Of a stretch of 39,336 bases of DNA, positions 25,623-34,140 are shown piece after piece (position 1 is the stretch's first letter; each line of letters starts with the position of its first letter). Origin of the DNA: Proteiniphilum sp. (GTDB lineage: Bacteria > Bacteroidota > Bacteroidia > Bacteroidales > Dysgonomonadaceae). The stretch is taken from NCBI GenBank assembly GCA_016839025.1, contig JADLKK010000015.1, positions 1-39,336 of the forward strand, given 5' to 3'. Under the pieces are notes generated by a model that saw only the letters and a list, made by a program, of their open reading frames with translations, searched no databases and had not been told where the DNA came from. The position numbers were made by a program, and so were the translations under genes.

Positions 25623-26189
25623 CTACTCTCTCACCCGCTCCACGTAGGAGCCGCTTCGTGTATCGATCTTCACCTTTTCTCCGGTGTTGATAAAAAGAGG
25701 TACCCGCACCTCGGCACCCGTCTCTACCGTTGCCGGTTTCAAGGTGTTGGTGGCGGTGTCACCCTTGATACCCGGTTCGGTGTAGGTGATCTCCAACACC
25801 ACGTGGGTCGGCATCTCGGCGGTGAGGATGGTGCCACTCTCGGCATGTATCTGTACCTCCACCACGTCACCCTCTTTCAGGAACTTCACACCCTCGATCT
25901 GCTCCTCCGGAATGGGGATCTGCTCGTAGGTCTCGGTATTCATAAAGTTATACCCCATGTCGTCGCGATAGAGGTACTGGAAAGAGCGGCGCTCAATGCG
26001 CACCTCATCCACCTTGACACCCGAGTTGAAGGTTTTGTCGAGAACGCGGCCGGTGGTCACATTCTTCAACTTGGTACGGACGAATGCGGCACCTTTACCC
26101 GGTTTCACATGGAGAAACTCCACGATGAAGTAATACTGACCCTCGAGGTCGATGCACATGCCATTTCTGAAATCAGCGGTTGTTGCCAT
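25623..26189 (-). CDS. efp: Translation elongation factor P
   Basis: EF-P relieves ribosome stalling at consecutive prolines by binding beside the P site. The 188-residue protein has the normal three-domain length. The loop lysine is Lys32 within [10 protein letters not shown], so a modifiable lysine is present. The central [19 protein letters not shown] and the C-terminal signature region near [19 protein letters not shown] confirm the family. No EpmA or EpmB genes are in the window. A promoter with both boxes lies just upstream. Confidence 0.97.
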   Translation of the reverse strand: MATTADFRNGMCIDLEGQYYFIVEFLHVKPGKGAAFVRTKLKNVTTGRVLDKTFNSGVKVDEVRIERRSFQYLYRDDMGYNFMNTETYEQIPIPEEQIEGVKFLKEGDVVEVQIHAESGTILTAEMPTHVVLEITYTEPGIKGDTATNTLKPATVETGAEVRVPLFINTGEKVKIDTRSGSYVERVRE

Positions 26190-26226
26190 ACATTATATTT
26201 GTCTGTGTGATATTTGAATTAGGCCG

Positions 26227-26258
26227 CAAAAGTAATGGTTTTATCCCAGAACGGCAAA
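26227..26258 (-). promoter_or_regulatory. Promoter of efp
   Basis: Minus strand: TTTG (26255-26258), 20 bp, then TACTTTTG (26227-26234). Good spacing, with a leader of about 33 nt before ATG 26189. Confidence 0.6.
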
Positions 26259-26306
26259 TAAATTAACGAGTTGGCTTATTTCTTGATTGACAAAGCGCTC
26301 AATTCA

Positions 26307-27623
26307 TCAATGAACAAAGGCATTGGATGCATCCAGTACAATCTTGATCAGGAAAAACAGTGTCAGGACATACATGGTGAGACTCACATCTTTTACCTTT
26401 CCCGACAGCAGCTTGACGATGGTGAAACCCAACATCCCAAAGATGATTCCGTTTGCAATGCTATACGTGAACGGCATGAAGATGATGGTGACAAAAGCGG
26501 GGAGCCCTTCGCTTATATCGCTGAAATCGATGTCAGCAACCGAACTCATCATGAACAACCCGATGATGATCAGCGCAGGGGCTGTTGCTGCAGCTGGCAC
26601 CATCAGAAATATCGGGGCAAAGAAAAGGGCCAGCACAAACATCAGGGTTGTGCTCACACTGGTGAGTCCTGTTCTACCACCGGCAGCGACTCCTGAAGCG
26701 CTTTCTACGTATGAGGTATTCGGGCTGGTTCCCAGGAGAGCACCGACAAATGTTCCCAATGCGTCGGCAAACAACGCTTTCTGCAATTGGGGGAAGCTGC
26801 CGTCTTTCTCCGATTTTCCGATTTTGGAGATCACACCGATCAACGTTCCCATTGCATCAAAAATATTAACCATCAGGAAGGTAAAAACGACAATCAACAT
26901 ATCGAAGGAGAGAATACTGCTCCACTCAAATTTGAAGAAGATTGGCTCGATGCTCGGCGGAAGGGTAATCCAACTACCCTGGGGTAACTGGATCAGGCCC
27001 AGGAATCCGGCAAAAAGCGTAGAAGCAATGATCCCGATCAGGATGGCGCCGTGCACTTTTTTAACCAGAAGCACCGCAATCACCACCAATCCAAGTACTG
27101 CAATCCATACATTGGGATCTGCCATATTGCCGAGTTGAACGAGTGTAAACGGGTTAGCCGTTACAATTCCGGCACTTTTCAGCCCTATGAGCGTGATGAA
27201 CAAACCGATGCCGATAGGAATTGCATTTTTCAGTGCCACAGGGATGTTGTCCACGATAATTTTCCGGATATTGAAAATGGTCAACAACATAAAACAGAGG
27301 CCTGAAAGCAACACACCCGTCAAGGCAAATTGCCAGGAGTGTCCCATTGCAATGACTACGCTGAAAGCAAAAAAGTTGTTCAATCCCATTCCCGGAGCCT
27401 GGGCGATAGGCACATTGGCAATGAGCGCCATAAAAAGGGTGCCGGCAATCGCAGCGATGGCAGTTGTCGTGAACAACGCTCCTTTATCCATGCCAGTCTC
27501 CCCCAGAATCTGCGGGTTCACGGCCAGGATATAGGACATCGTGAGGAAGGTAATGATCCCCGCCAGAATCTCGGTACGTACCGTCGTTTTGTTCTGTTGT
27601 AACTTGAATATCTTTTCCAGCAT
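26307..27623 (-). CDS. NCS2-family purine permease (AzgA/PbuG-like)
   Basis: A 438-residue inner-membrane nucleobase transporter of the AzgA-like branch, which takes up adenine, guanine or hypoxanthine with protons. Signatures are YILAVNPQILGETGMD, QAPGMGLNNFFAF (normally APGMGLNAYFAY), and TSPNTSYVESASGVAAGGRTG, which includes the substrate-binding Glu. About 14 helices are expected. It follows a Tsx-like DUF5020 outer-membrane protein gene by 18 bp, so the two may form a purine or nucleoside route across both membranes. No purine riboswitch was seen. Confidence 0.93.
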   Translation of the reverse strand: MLEKIFKLQQNKTTVRTEILAGIITFLTMSYILAVNPQILGETGMDKGALFTTTAIAAIAGTLFMALIANVPIAQAPGMGLNNFFAFSVVIAMGHSWQFALTGVLLSGLCFMLLTIFNIRKIIVDNIPVALKNAIPIGIGLFITLIGLKSAGIVTANPFTLVQLGNMADPNVWIAVLGLVVIAVLLVKKVHGAILIGIIASTLFAGFLGLIQLPQGSWITLPPSIEPIFFKFEWSSILSFDMLIVVFTFLMVNIFDAMGTLIGVISKIGKSEKDGSFPQLQKALFADALGTFVGALLGTSPNTSYVESASGVAAGGRTGLTSVSTTLMFVLALFFAPIFLMVPAAATAPALIIIGLFMMSSVADIDFSDISEGLPAFVTIIFMPFTYSIANGIIFGMLGFTIVKLLSGKVKDVSLTMYVLTLFFLIKIVLDASNAFVH

Positions 27624-27641
27624 GATGTTGTTGGTTAAACG

Positions 27642-28343
27642 TTAGAAATTCCACTTGGTAGCCAGCGTGGGGATGGCATAGAAATGATTGGGACCCACTA
27701 CGAAGTTGTAACTAAGCTCTACCTCGGTACCCAGCGCGAAGTTGGGGGTGAAGTTATACCAAAGTTGCGGTTCACTTAACATGATAAGCTTTTTCCCTGA
27801 CTCAGCTCCCGTACGATCCTTGTTTTCTGACCACAAATCAAAAAATCCGGCCAGTGACAGCTTTCCACCGGCAACAGTTGCGTTCCAGGTGACGGTCCAC
27901 TGCGCATCGTTACTCACCTCCTGAAAGGCGTTCAACTTATATGCCACATAGGTGCTCATGAAGAAGTTACCCAACTGGAAAGGATAACCGAAACCGGCCA
28001 GGTAGGAGGAGGGGATGGAAAAGCCATTGCCTAATCCACCGTTAAATTCGAGATGAGGCATCAAAGGAAAATCACCGATTTTGAATTCACGGGCAATCTC
28101 TGCATAGACCAGTCCAATGTTCTTTTTGCTGTTGTTCAAATCAAAATCGACAAACATGAAGGTGCTTCCCCATTGGTCCGGCTTGAACATCTCAAAGGTG
28201 GCTGTAAGATAATTTTGTGATGCTGTTGGTACGTCATCCCCATACAGAGCGTTGCGGGGATCGAAGTGCAGTTGGAGGTTCTGCGCCTGCAGAGCAGCAG
28301 TTGTGCAAAGAATTGCAAGGGAAAAAAGGATTTTTCGTGCCAT
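27642..28343 (-). CDS. DUF5020-family outer-membrane protein, Tsx-like
   Basis: A 233-residue protein with a Sec signal peptide (cleavage near residue 20, LQAQ). It consists of alternating beta strands rich in aromatic residues (STFMFVDFDLNN, FNGGLGNGFSIPSSY, EPQLWYNFTPNFALG) and ends in Phe, as outer-membrane barrels do. This fits the DUF5020 family, related to the nucleoside channel Tsx. Its partner gene 18 bp downstream is a purine permease, which supports nucleoside or nucleobase passage. Binding is not shown by the sequence. Confidence 0.83.
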   Translation of the reverse strand: MARKILFSLAILCTTAALQAQNLQLHFDPRNALYGDDVPTASQNYLTATFEMFKPDQWGSTFMFVDFDLNNSKKNIGLVYAEIAREFKIGDFPLMPHLEFNGGLGNGFSIPSSYLAGFGYPFQLGNFFMSTYVAYKLNAFQEVSNDAQWTVTWNATVAGGKLSLAGFFDLWSENKDRTGAESGKKLIMLSEPQLWYNFTPNFALGTEVELSYNFVVGPNHFYAIPTLATKWNF

Positions 28344-28382
28344 AGTGCGTAAATTTTAACATTAATGGGTAAAAAGAAACGA

Positions 28383-28390
28383 CAAAAGTA
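28383..28390 (-). promoter_or_regulatory. Candidate -7 box of the DUF5020/purine permease pair
   Basis: Minus strand TACTTTTG, 39 bp before ATG 28343; no -33 box at normal spacing. Confidence 0.4.
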
Positions 28391-28474
28391 TTAAAAATAT
28401 GCAAAAGAGACGCACAATTGAACGGCTATTTTCTCATTCTTAATTCAAATAGCTGATATTACGAGGCAAATTTG

Positions 28475-28482
28475 TAATTTTG
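28475..28482 (+). promoter_or_regulatory. Candidate -7 box of cysS
   Basis: TAATTTTG, 25 bp before ATG 28508, divergent from the box at 28383-28390. Confidence 0.4.
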
Positions 28483-28507
28483 TCTCTTTGAACAATCAAC
28501 ATCTCTT

Positions 28508-29986
28508 ATGAACAACGAAAAGGCAAAAAATCTACTGATCTATAATACCCTGAGCAGAAGGAAGGAACCATTTGAGCCATTGCATCCGCCACTGGTGGGC
28601 ATGTATGTATGCGGGCCTACTGTCTATAGCGATATCCACCTGGGCAATTGCCGCACCTTCATCTCGTTCGATCTGATCTACCGCTACTTGCTGCACCTGG
28701 GTTACAAGGTACGCTACGTGCGCAACATCACCGATGCCGGGCACCTGGAGGGGGATCGTGACGAGGGCGATGACAAATTCGCCAAGAAGGCGAAGCTGGA
28801 ACAGCTTGAACCGATGGAGATTGTACAGAAATACACCCTTGGCTTCAAAGAGGTGCTGAAGCAGTTCAATACACTGCCACCCAACATCGAACCCACCGCC
28901 ACCGGACATATCCTGGAGCAGACGGAGATGATCAAGGAGATCCTCGCTGCCGGATATGCCTACGAGGTGAACGGATCGGTCTACTTCGACGTGGAAAAGT
29001 ACAGCCGGGAGCATGACTACGGGGCACTCACCAACCGGAAGCTGGAGGACCTGCTGGAGGGAACCCGTGAGCTGGATGGCCAGGATGAAAAGCGGGGACG
29101 ACTCGACTTCGCCCTCTGGATCAAGGCAAAGCCGGAGACACTGATGAAATGGCCCTCCCCCTGGGGATGGGGCTTCCCCGGCTGGCACATCGAATGCTCG
29201 GCCATGAGCAGCAAGTACCTGGGCAAGACCTTCGACATCCACGGTGGAGGAATGGACCTGCAGGCCACCCACCACACCAACGAGATCGCCCAGTCGCAGG
29301 CCTGCAACCACACCGAACCTGCGAAATACTGGGTTCACACCAACATGCTCACCGTAAACGGTGCCCGCATGTCGAAGAGTGCCGGAAACGGCTTCCTGCC
29401 ACGGGAGCTCTTCACCGGCGACCACCCTCTGCTGGAGAGGGGATACTCCCCCATGACCGTCCGCTTCTTCATGGCGCAGTCGCACTACCGCAGCACGCTC
29501 GATTTCTCCAACGAGGCACTGCAGGCAGCTGAGAAGGGATACCGAAAACTGATGGAAAGCCTCACCACACTCGGTAAGATAGAAGCATCCCCCGCTTCGT
29601 CCGTCGATATCGCAGAGCTGGAAGAGGGCTGCTACGCAGCAATGAACGACGACTTCAACAGTCCGGTGCTGATCGCCCACCTCTTCGATGCGGTGCGCAT
29701 CATCAATTCGGCGAGAGACCGGAAAGAGAACCTCACAACCGACGACCTGCAGCGACTCAAAATGGTGATGCATACCTTCATCTTCGAAGTGATGGGCCTG
29801 CTCGATGAGACAAGACAGGGTGCAGGGAGTGAGGTAATGGAAGGGTTGATGACATTGATCCTGGATATCCGAAAGCAGGCACGTGACAACAAGGACTGGA
29901 GTACCTCCGACCAGATACGGGACCGACTGAAGGCTGCCGGCATCGAGATAAAGGATACCAAGGAAGGAATGGAATGGAGCATGTAA
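28508..29986 (+). CDS. cysS: Cysteinyl-tRNA synthetase
   Basis: A 492-residue class I synthetase that charges tRNA-Cys. The first zinc ligand and HIGH region are VCGPTVYSDIHLGNCRT, with HLGN standing for HIGH. The remaining zinc-site region includes GWHIECSAMSSKYLG and GGGMDLQATHHTNEIAQ. The KMSKS loop is GARMSKSAGN. The C-terminal anticodon-binding part is present and the length is normal. It has its own promoter box and begins a run of same-strand genes reaching the end of the window. Confidence 0.97.
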   Translation: MNNEKAKNLLIYNTLSRRKEPFEPLHPPLVGMYVCGPTVYSDIHLGNCRTFISFDLIYRYLLHLGYKVRYVRNITDAGHLEGDRDEGDDKFAKKAKLEQLEPMEIVQKYTLGFKEVLKQFNTLPPNIEPTATGHILEQTEMIKEILAAGYAYEVNGSVYFDVEKYSREHDYGALTNRKLEDLLEGTRELDGQDEKRGRLDFALWIKAKPETLMKWPSPWGWGFPGWHIECSAMSSKYLGKTFDIHGGGMDLQATHHTNEIAQSQACNHTEPAKYWVHTNMLTVNGARMSKSAGNGFLPRELFTGDHPLLERGYSPMTVRFFMAQSHYRSTLDFSNEALQAAEKGYRKLMESLTTLGKIEASPASSVDIAELEEGCYAAMNDDFNSPVLIAHLFDAVRIINSARDRKENLTTDDLQRLKMVMHTFIFEVMGLLDETRQGAGSEVMEGLMTLILDIRKQARDNKDWSTSDQIRDRLKAAGIEIKDTKEGMEWSM

Positions 29987-30049
29987 CAGAGAGATAAGGG
30001 AAAGTCGAAAGAAGATGAGTGATTATTTACACGATAAGTAGCGATACCA

Positions 30050-31384
30050 ATGGCAGAAAAAAGAGTCACTTTTGCATCAAAGATAGGAATCGTAGCAGCA
30101 GCAGCCGGATCAGCCGTGGGACTGGGTAACATCTGGCGCTTCCCCAGCCAGACTGCCGACAGCGGTGGTGCCCTTTTTATCCTGGTATACATCGGCTGCA
30201 TCCTTTTCTTCGGCATTCCACTCATGATGAGTGAGTTCATCATTGGCAGAGGCTCCCGTGCCAACTCGGCCGGTGCCTTTCACAAGCTGGCACCCCTTAC
30301 GCAGTGGAAGTGGGTGGGCCGTCTGGGAGTCCTCACCGGCTTCGTGATCATGGGCTTCTACATGGTGGTCTGCGGCTGGACCCTCGACTACGTCATCCAG
30401 GCCCTCACCGGCAGCTTGCACTCCGTAACCGATTATACCGCAAACTTCAACAACCTGCTCAACAACCCGCTGCGACAAACCGGATGGATGATCCTTTTCA
30501 CCCTATTGACCGCCTTCTTCATCCTCTCAGGTGTCAAGAAGGGAATCGAACAGTCCTCAAAGATCATGATGCCGGTACTCTTCCTGCTGCTGATCATCCT
30601 GGCACTTCGCTCCCTCTTACTGGAAGGTTCTTCGCAAGGTCTTGCCTTCCTCTTCCGCCCCGACTCGTCGCACCTGAAGCCTACCCTCTTCCTCGATGCC
30701 ATGGGGCAGGCCTTCTTCTCCCTCTCCATCGGGATGGGCTGCATGATCACCTACGGATCCTACTTCAACAACAACACCAATCTCACAAATACAGCAGTAC
30801 AGGTCTCGATTCTCGATTCACTGGTGGCCATACTGGCAGGGATCATCATCTTTCCCTCCGCCTTCGCACTCACCAACAACCCCGAAACCATCACCAATGA
30901 ACTGGTGGCCGGCGGCCCCGGACTCCTCTTCATCACCCTGCCGGAGCTCTTCAACCAGATGCCCCTTTCCTTTCTCTGGGGATCGCTCTTCTTCTGCCTG
31001 CTGGCACTGGCTGCTCTCACTTCCACCATCTCGCTGATGGAGGTGGTAACACTCTACATCCACGAGGAGTACCGCTTCACCCGCAAGCGAAGCACGCTAC
31101 TGGTCACCTCCGGCGTAATCCTGCTGGGCATCGGTTCCTCCTTTTCATCAGCCATCTTCAACCTGATGGACCTGGCCTCCGCCAAGGTGATGCTGCCCCT
31201 TGGCGGACTCTTTATCTCGCTCTTCGTGGGGTGGTACCTCGACAAGAAAATGGTAGCCGCCCAGATCACCAATGAAGGAGCAATCAGTCTGGGCAGTGCC
31301 TTCCTGAAGGTCTACATCTTCCTGTTGCGCTACATAGCTCCTCTGGCCATCCTGGCCATCTTCATCTACGGGCTGGCGGGATAA
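30050..31384 (+). CDS. Neurotransmitter:sodium symporter family transporter
   Basis: A 444-residue NSS (SNF) family transporter, the bacterial amino-acid type of LeuT, TnaT and MhsT. The helix 1 unwound region is GSAVGLGNIWRFPSQTADSGGALF, which contributes the sodium and substrate sites. VVCGWTLDYV (helix 3) and FFSLSIGMGCMITYGSYF (helix 6) fit as well. About 11 helices are expected, the usual prokaryotic number. The substrate is probably an amino acid but is not determined. It lies 63 bp after cysS and no clear promoter box is visible, so it may be read through from cysS. Confidence 0.93.
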   Translation: MAEKRVTFASKIGIVAAAAGSAVGLGNIWRFPSQTADSGGALFILVYIGCILFFGIPLMMSEFIIGRGSRANSAGAFHKLAPLTQWKWVGRLGVLTGFVIMGFYMVVCGWTLDYVIQALTGSLHSVTDYTANFNNLLNNPLRQTGWMILFTLLTAFFILSGVKKGIEQSSKIMMPVLFLLLIILALRSLLLEGSSQGLAFLFRPDSSHLKPTLFLDAMGQAFFSLSIGMGCMITYGSYFNNNTNLTNTAVQVSILDSLVAILAGIIIFPSAFALTNNPETITNELVAGGPGLLFITLPELFNQMPLSFLWGSLFFCLLALAALTSTISLMEVVTLYIHEEYRFTRKRSTLLVTSGVILLGIGSSFSSAIFNLMDLASAKVMLPLGGLFISLFVGWYLDKKMVAAQITNEGAISLGSAFLKVYIFLLRYIAPLAILAIFIYGLAG

Positions 31385-31499
31385 AGAGCCCACAAGACAG
31401 AAAAAAGCTGATCCTGCGGCTGATAAGCAGAAAAAAACATAAATGAGTTTAAACAAGCTAAAAGGCATCAGAAACAGAGGCTCTCTCGCCATAAATGAT

Positions 31500-31507
31500 T
31501 AAATTTG
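31500..31507 (+). promoter_or_regulatory. Candidate -7 box of aroA
   Basis: TAAATTTG, 19 bp before ATG 31527; no -33 box seen. Confidence 0.45.
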
Positions 31508-31526
31508 CAAAAAAATAAAGAGCGTA

Positions 31527-32756
31527 ATGCAACAGCAACATAGAATCAGCCCTCCGGAAGAGGTGCGCACAACGGTGCATCTCCCCGCATCGAAGAGCAT
31601 CAGCAACAGGGCCCTTATCCTGAATGCATTAAGCCTCAGCTCCACCCCCATCCACAACCTGTCGGACTGTGAAGATACACGGGTGATCATCGACTCATTC
31701 AACTCCAACTCCAACCTGTTCGACGTCAAGGGTGCCGGCACAGCCATGCGTTTTCTGACAGCCTTCCTGGCAGGGATGGAGGGCGAATGGATAATCAGGG
31801 GCAGCAAGCGGATGCACGAACGTCCCATCCACCCGCTGGTGGAAACACTCAACGTGCTGGGTGCTGAGATCGACTACCTCGAAAAGGAGGGATTTCCACC
31901 CCTCAGGATCAGAGGTCGCAGGCTCAGGGGCGGAGAGGTCTTCGTGGCAGGGAACATCAGTTCTCAATTCATCTCCGCACTGTTGATGGTAGCTCCTATG
32001 ATGGAAAAAGGGCTGGCGATGAACATCGAGAAACAGGTGATTTCAAGGCCCTACATCGACCTCACCATTGGCATGATGAAAGATTTCGGGGTACACACCA
32101 AATGGGAGGATAACAAGATCACGGTAAAACCCCAGAAATACAAGGCGGTGGAGTATACCGTAGAACAGGACTGGTCGGCGGCATCCTACTGGTATGAGAT
32201 CGTTTCCTTGCTACCGGGGGCTGAGGTGACGCTACCCGGCCTGAGAAAAGTAAGCCTGCAGGGTGATGCCAACGTAGCCAATCTCTTCTCCGACCTGGGA
32301 GTGGAAACGGAATACCAGACCGATGGGATTGTCATACGTCACGTGAAACGAAAAGCCAGAAAGTTCTTCCACGACTTTGTGCGGGAACCCGATCTGGTAC
32401 AGACCTTCGCCGCTGCCTGCTGCTTCAAGGGGATCGCTTTCCTCTTCTCAGGCACCCAAAGCCTGAAGATCAAGGAGACAGACCGTATCGCGGCAATGAT
32501 CAGCGAGCTGAAAAAGATGGGCTTCGTGCTGCGGGAAAATGGATCAGGCATGCTGGAATGGGACGGTGAACGCTGTTTCCCTGACGAACTGCCTGCTATA
32601 GACACTTTCGATGACCACCGCATGGCCATGTCGATGGCTCCCGGATCACTCCTCTTCAATCCGCTGGTGATCAATGACCCCATGGTGGTCACCAAGTCTT
32701 ACCCCACCTTCTGGGAAGACCTGAAACAGGCGGGATTCACCATTCAATCAACGTAA
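31527..32756 (+). CDS. aroA: 3-phosphoshikimate 1-carboxyvinyltransferase (EPSP synthase)
   Basis: EPSP synthase joins shikimate 3-phosphate and PEP in aromatic amino-acid synthesis. The 409-residue protein is slightly shorter than the usual 425-445. Active-site parts are HLPASKSISNRALIL (Lys23, Ser24 and Arg28), GAGTAMRFL in place of the common NAGTAMRPL, ERPIHPLVETL, SSQFISALLM, IKETDRI and DTFDDHRMAMSMA, plus the closing SYPTFW. The departures in the GTAMR segment seem common in Bacteroidetes. It has its own promoter box and is followed after 7 bp by a small membrane protein. Confidence 0.96.
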   Translation: MQQQHRISPPEEVRTTVHLPASKSISNRALILNALSLSSTPIHNLSDCEDTRVIIDSFNSNSNLFDVKGAGTAMRFLTAFLAGMEGEWIIRGSKRMHERPIHPLVETLNVLGAEIDYLEKEGFPPLRIRGRRLRGGEVFVAGNISSQFISALLMVAPMMEKGLAMNIEKQVISRPYIDLTIGMMKDFGVHTKWEDNKITVKPQKYKAVEYTVEQDWSAASYWYEIVSLLPGAEVTLPGLRKVSLQGDANVANLFSDLGVETEYQTDGIVIRHVKRKARKFFHDFVREPDLVQTFAAACCFKGIAFLFSGTQSLKIKETDRIAAMISELKKMGFVLRENGSGMLEWDGERCFPDELPAIDTFDDHRMAMSMAPGSLLFNPLVINDPMVVTKSYPTFWEDLKQAGFTIQST

Positions 32757-32763
32757 TCAGTTT

Positions 32764-33201
32764 ATGCAAAGTCTATATCTCTTTATCGGCATCATTGCCT
32801 TTTTTATCATCGCTCTCTCCCTTTCCAATTACCTGCAGCGAAAAAGAGGAAACATCCGCGAGCGGGAGACACCCGCCCCCCCGATCGATCTTGGCAGCAA
32901 CGACAGCGGTTGCTGCGGAGCACATGAGATTTGCGACAAGGATAGCCTGATCGCTGCCTTCGCCGAGTCAGCCGAATATTTCGAAGATGAGGAGCTGGAC
33001 AAGTACCGCAACCGTGATTCGGACCGATACAGCGAGCAGGAGGCGGAGGAGTTCCGCGATGTGTTCTACTCGGTACTCGATGAAGAGAAACCTCGCTGGA
33101 TCAGAAGCCTCCAAATGAGGGAGATCGCTCTGCCTGATCAACTGAAGGATGAGGTGTTGATGATTGTGAACGACCTGAGGAGACACAAAATGCACGCCTA
33201 A
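32764..33201 (+). CDS. Small membrane-anchored protein with CCxxHxxC motif, function unknown
   Basis: A 145-residue protein with one N-terminal membrane helix (about residues 4-21), a basic and proline-rich linker, and SGCCGAHEIC (Cys50, Cys51, His54, Cys57), which looks like a metal or iron-sulfur ligand set. The rest is acidic and helical (AEYFEDEELDKYRNRDSD), ending LPDQLKDEVLMIVNDLRRH. I believe this family recurs in Bacteroidales, where copies are sometimes named phospholipase without obvious reason. It starts 7 bp after aroA and ends 13 bp before a metal ABC permease, so a link to metal uptake is possible. No function is assigned. Confidence 0.82.
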   Translation: MQSLYLFIGIIAFFIIALSLSNYLQRKRGNIRERETPAPPIDLGSNDSGCCGAHEICDKDSLIAAFAESAEYFEDEELDKYRNRDSDRYSEQEAEEFRDVFYSVLDEEKPRWIRSLQMREIALPDQLKDEVLMIVNDLRRHKMHA

Positions 33202-33214
33202 CCAGCAATTGACG

Positions 33215-34024
33215 ATGAATATCCCGGAACTGATACAATATGCCTTTTTCCGTAACGCACTGATGGGAGCTCTGCTTGCCAGCATCGCCTGCGGCATGAT
33301 GGGAACATATGTTGTTTCGAAGCGACTGGTATTTATAAGCGGGGGCATCACCCACGCCTCCTTCGGCGGACTGGGAGCCGGCTTTTTCTTCGGCTTCCCG
33401 CCCATCCTTTCGGCAATGGTTTTCTCTGTCCTCTCCGCCTTCGGGATCCAGTGGCTGTCGAACAAGCAAGGGGTCCGTGAAGACTCTGCCATCGCGGTCT
33501 TCTGGTCGTTCGGCATGGCACTCGGCATCCTGCTCACCTTCCTCACACCCGGCTACGCCCCCAACCTGTCGGAATACCTCTTCGGCAACATACTCACTAT
33601 CACCAGAAGCGACCTGATAGCCCTGCTCACCCTTACCTCTCTGTTACTGCTCTTCTTCCTGCTCTTCTACCACGCCATTGTCTCGGTATCGTTCGATAGC
33701 GAGTTTGCCCGCACGAGACGTCTGCCGGCGCAGTTCATCGAGTATACCATGATGTTTTTCATCGCCGTCACCATCGTGCTGAGCATCCGGCTGGTGGGAA
33801 TCGTGCTGCTGATGTCGCTCATCACCGTACCCCAAATGACAGCCAACCTCTTCACGGTGAATTATGCCAAAATGATTACACTCTCCATCCTCTTCAGTTT
33901 TGTAGGCAGCGTGGCCGGACTGATCCTCTCCTACTACCTCAACGTGCCGTCGGGAGCATTCATCATTTTCGTGCTGATCCTGATCTTCTTCGCAGCCAAG
34001 ATGATCAAGACCCTGGCAAAGTAA
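33215..34024 (+). CDS. Metal ABC transporter permease, ZnuB/MntB type
   Basis: A 269-residue inner-membrane permease of the ABC-3 family, with about eight helices. Signatures are CGMMGTYVVSKRLVFISGGITHASFGGLGAGFFFG near the start and LVGIVLLMSLITVPQMTANLF in the ATPase-contact region. These transport Zn, Mn or Fe with a separate ATPase and a binding protein. Neither partner gene is in the window, so it must work with components encoded elsewhere. ATG 33215 (MNIPEL) is preferred; ATG 33209 is two codons upstream. The neighbour is the CCxxHxxC protein. Confidence 0.92.
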   Translation: MNIPELIQYAFFRNALMGALLASIACGMMGTYVVSKRLVFISGGITHASFGGLGAGFFFGFPPILSAMVFSVLSAFGIQWLSNKQGVREDSAIAVFWSFGMALGILLTFLTPGYAPNLSEYLFGNILTITRSDLIALLTLTSLLLLFFLLFYHAIVSVSFDSEFARTRRLPAQFIEYTMMFFIAVTIVLSIRLVGIVLLMSLITVPQMTANLFTVNYAKMITLSILFSFVGSVAGLILSYYLNVPSGAFIIFVLILIFFAAKMIKTLAK

Positions 34025-34028
34025 AACG

Positions 34029-34130
34029 TCAGATCTTCTCATGGTCCTTCACCAGCGGCATGCTCTTCATCAGCCACGCAATACAATAAAAACTGCTTTC
34101 CTCAGTTATATAGTTGATAACGTCAAGGGA
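34029..34130 (-). pseudogene. Possible remnant of a small gene (C-terminal part only)
   Basis: In the gap after the permease, the minus strand reads 33 sense codons (including SSFYCIAWLMKSMPLVKDHE) between two in-frame TGA codons. The composition looks protein-like, but there is no start codon before the internal Met21. It could be a decayed gene or chance. No family was recognised. Confidence 0.25.
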
Positions 34131-34140
34131 TCACAACTCA

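Noticed and set aside
26323-27138. Plus-strand open frame of about 271 codons
   Set aside because: Antisense to the NCS2 permease; its composition reflects the complement of a membrane protein.
28532-29773. Long open frame of about 413 codons on the minus strand
   Set aside because: It lies wholly inside cysS, whose sense strand has all synthetase motifs; the antisense product shows no family pattern.
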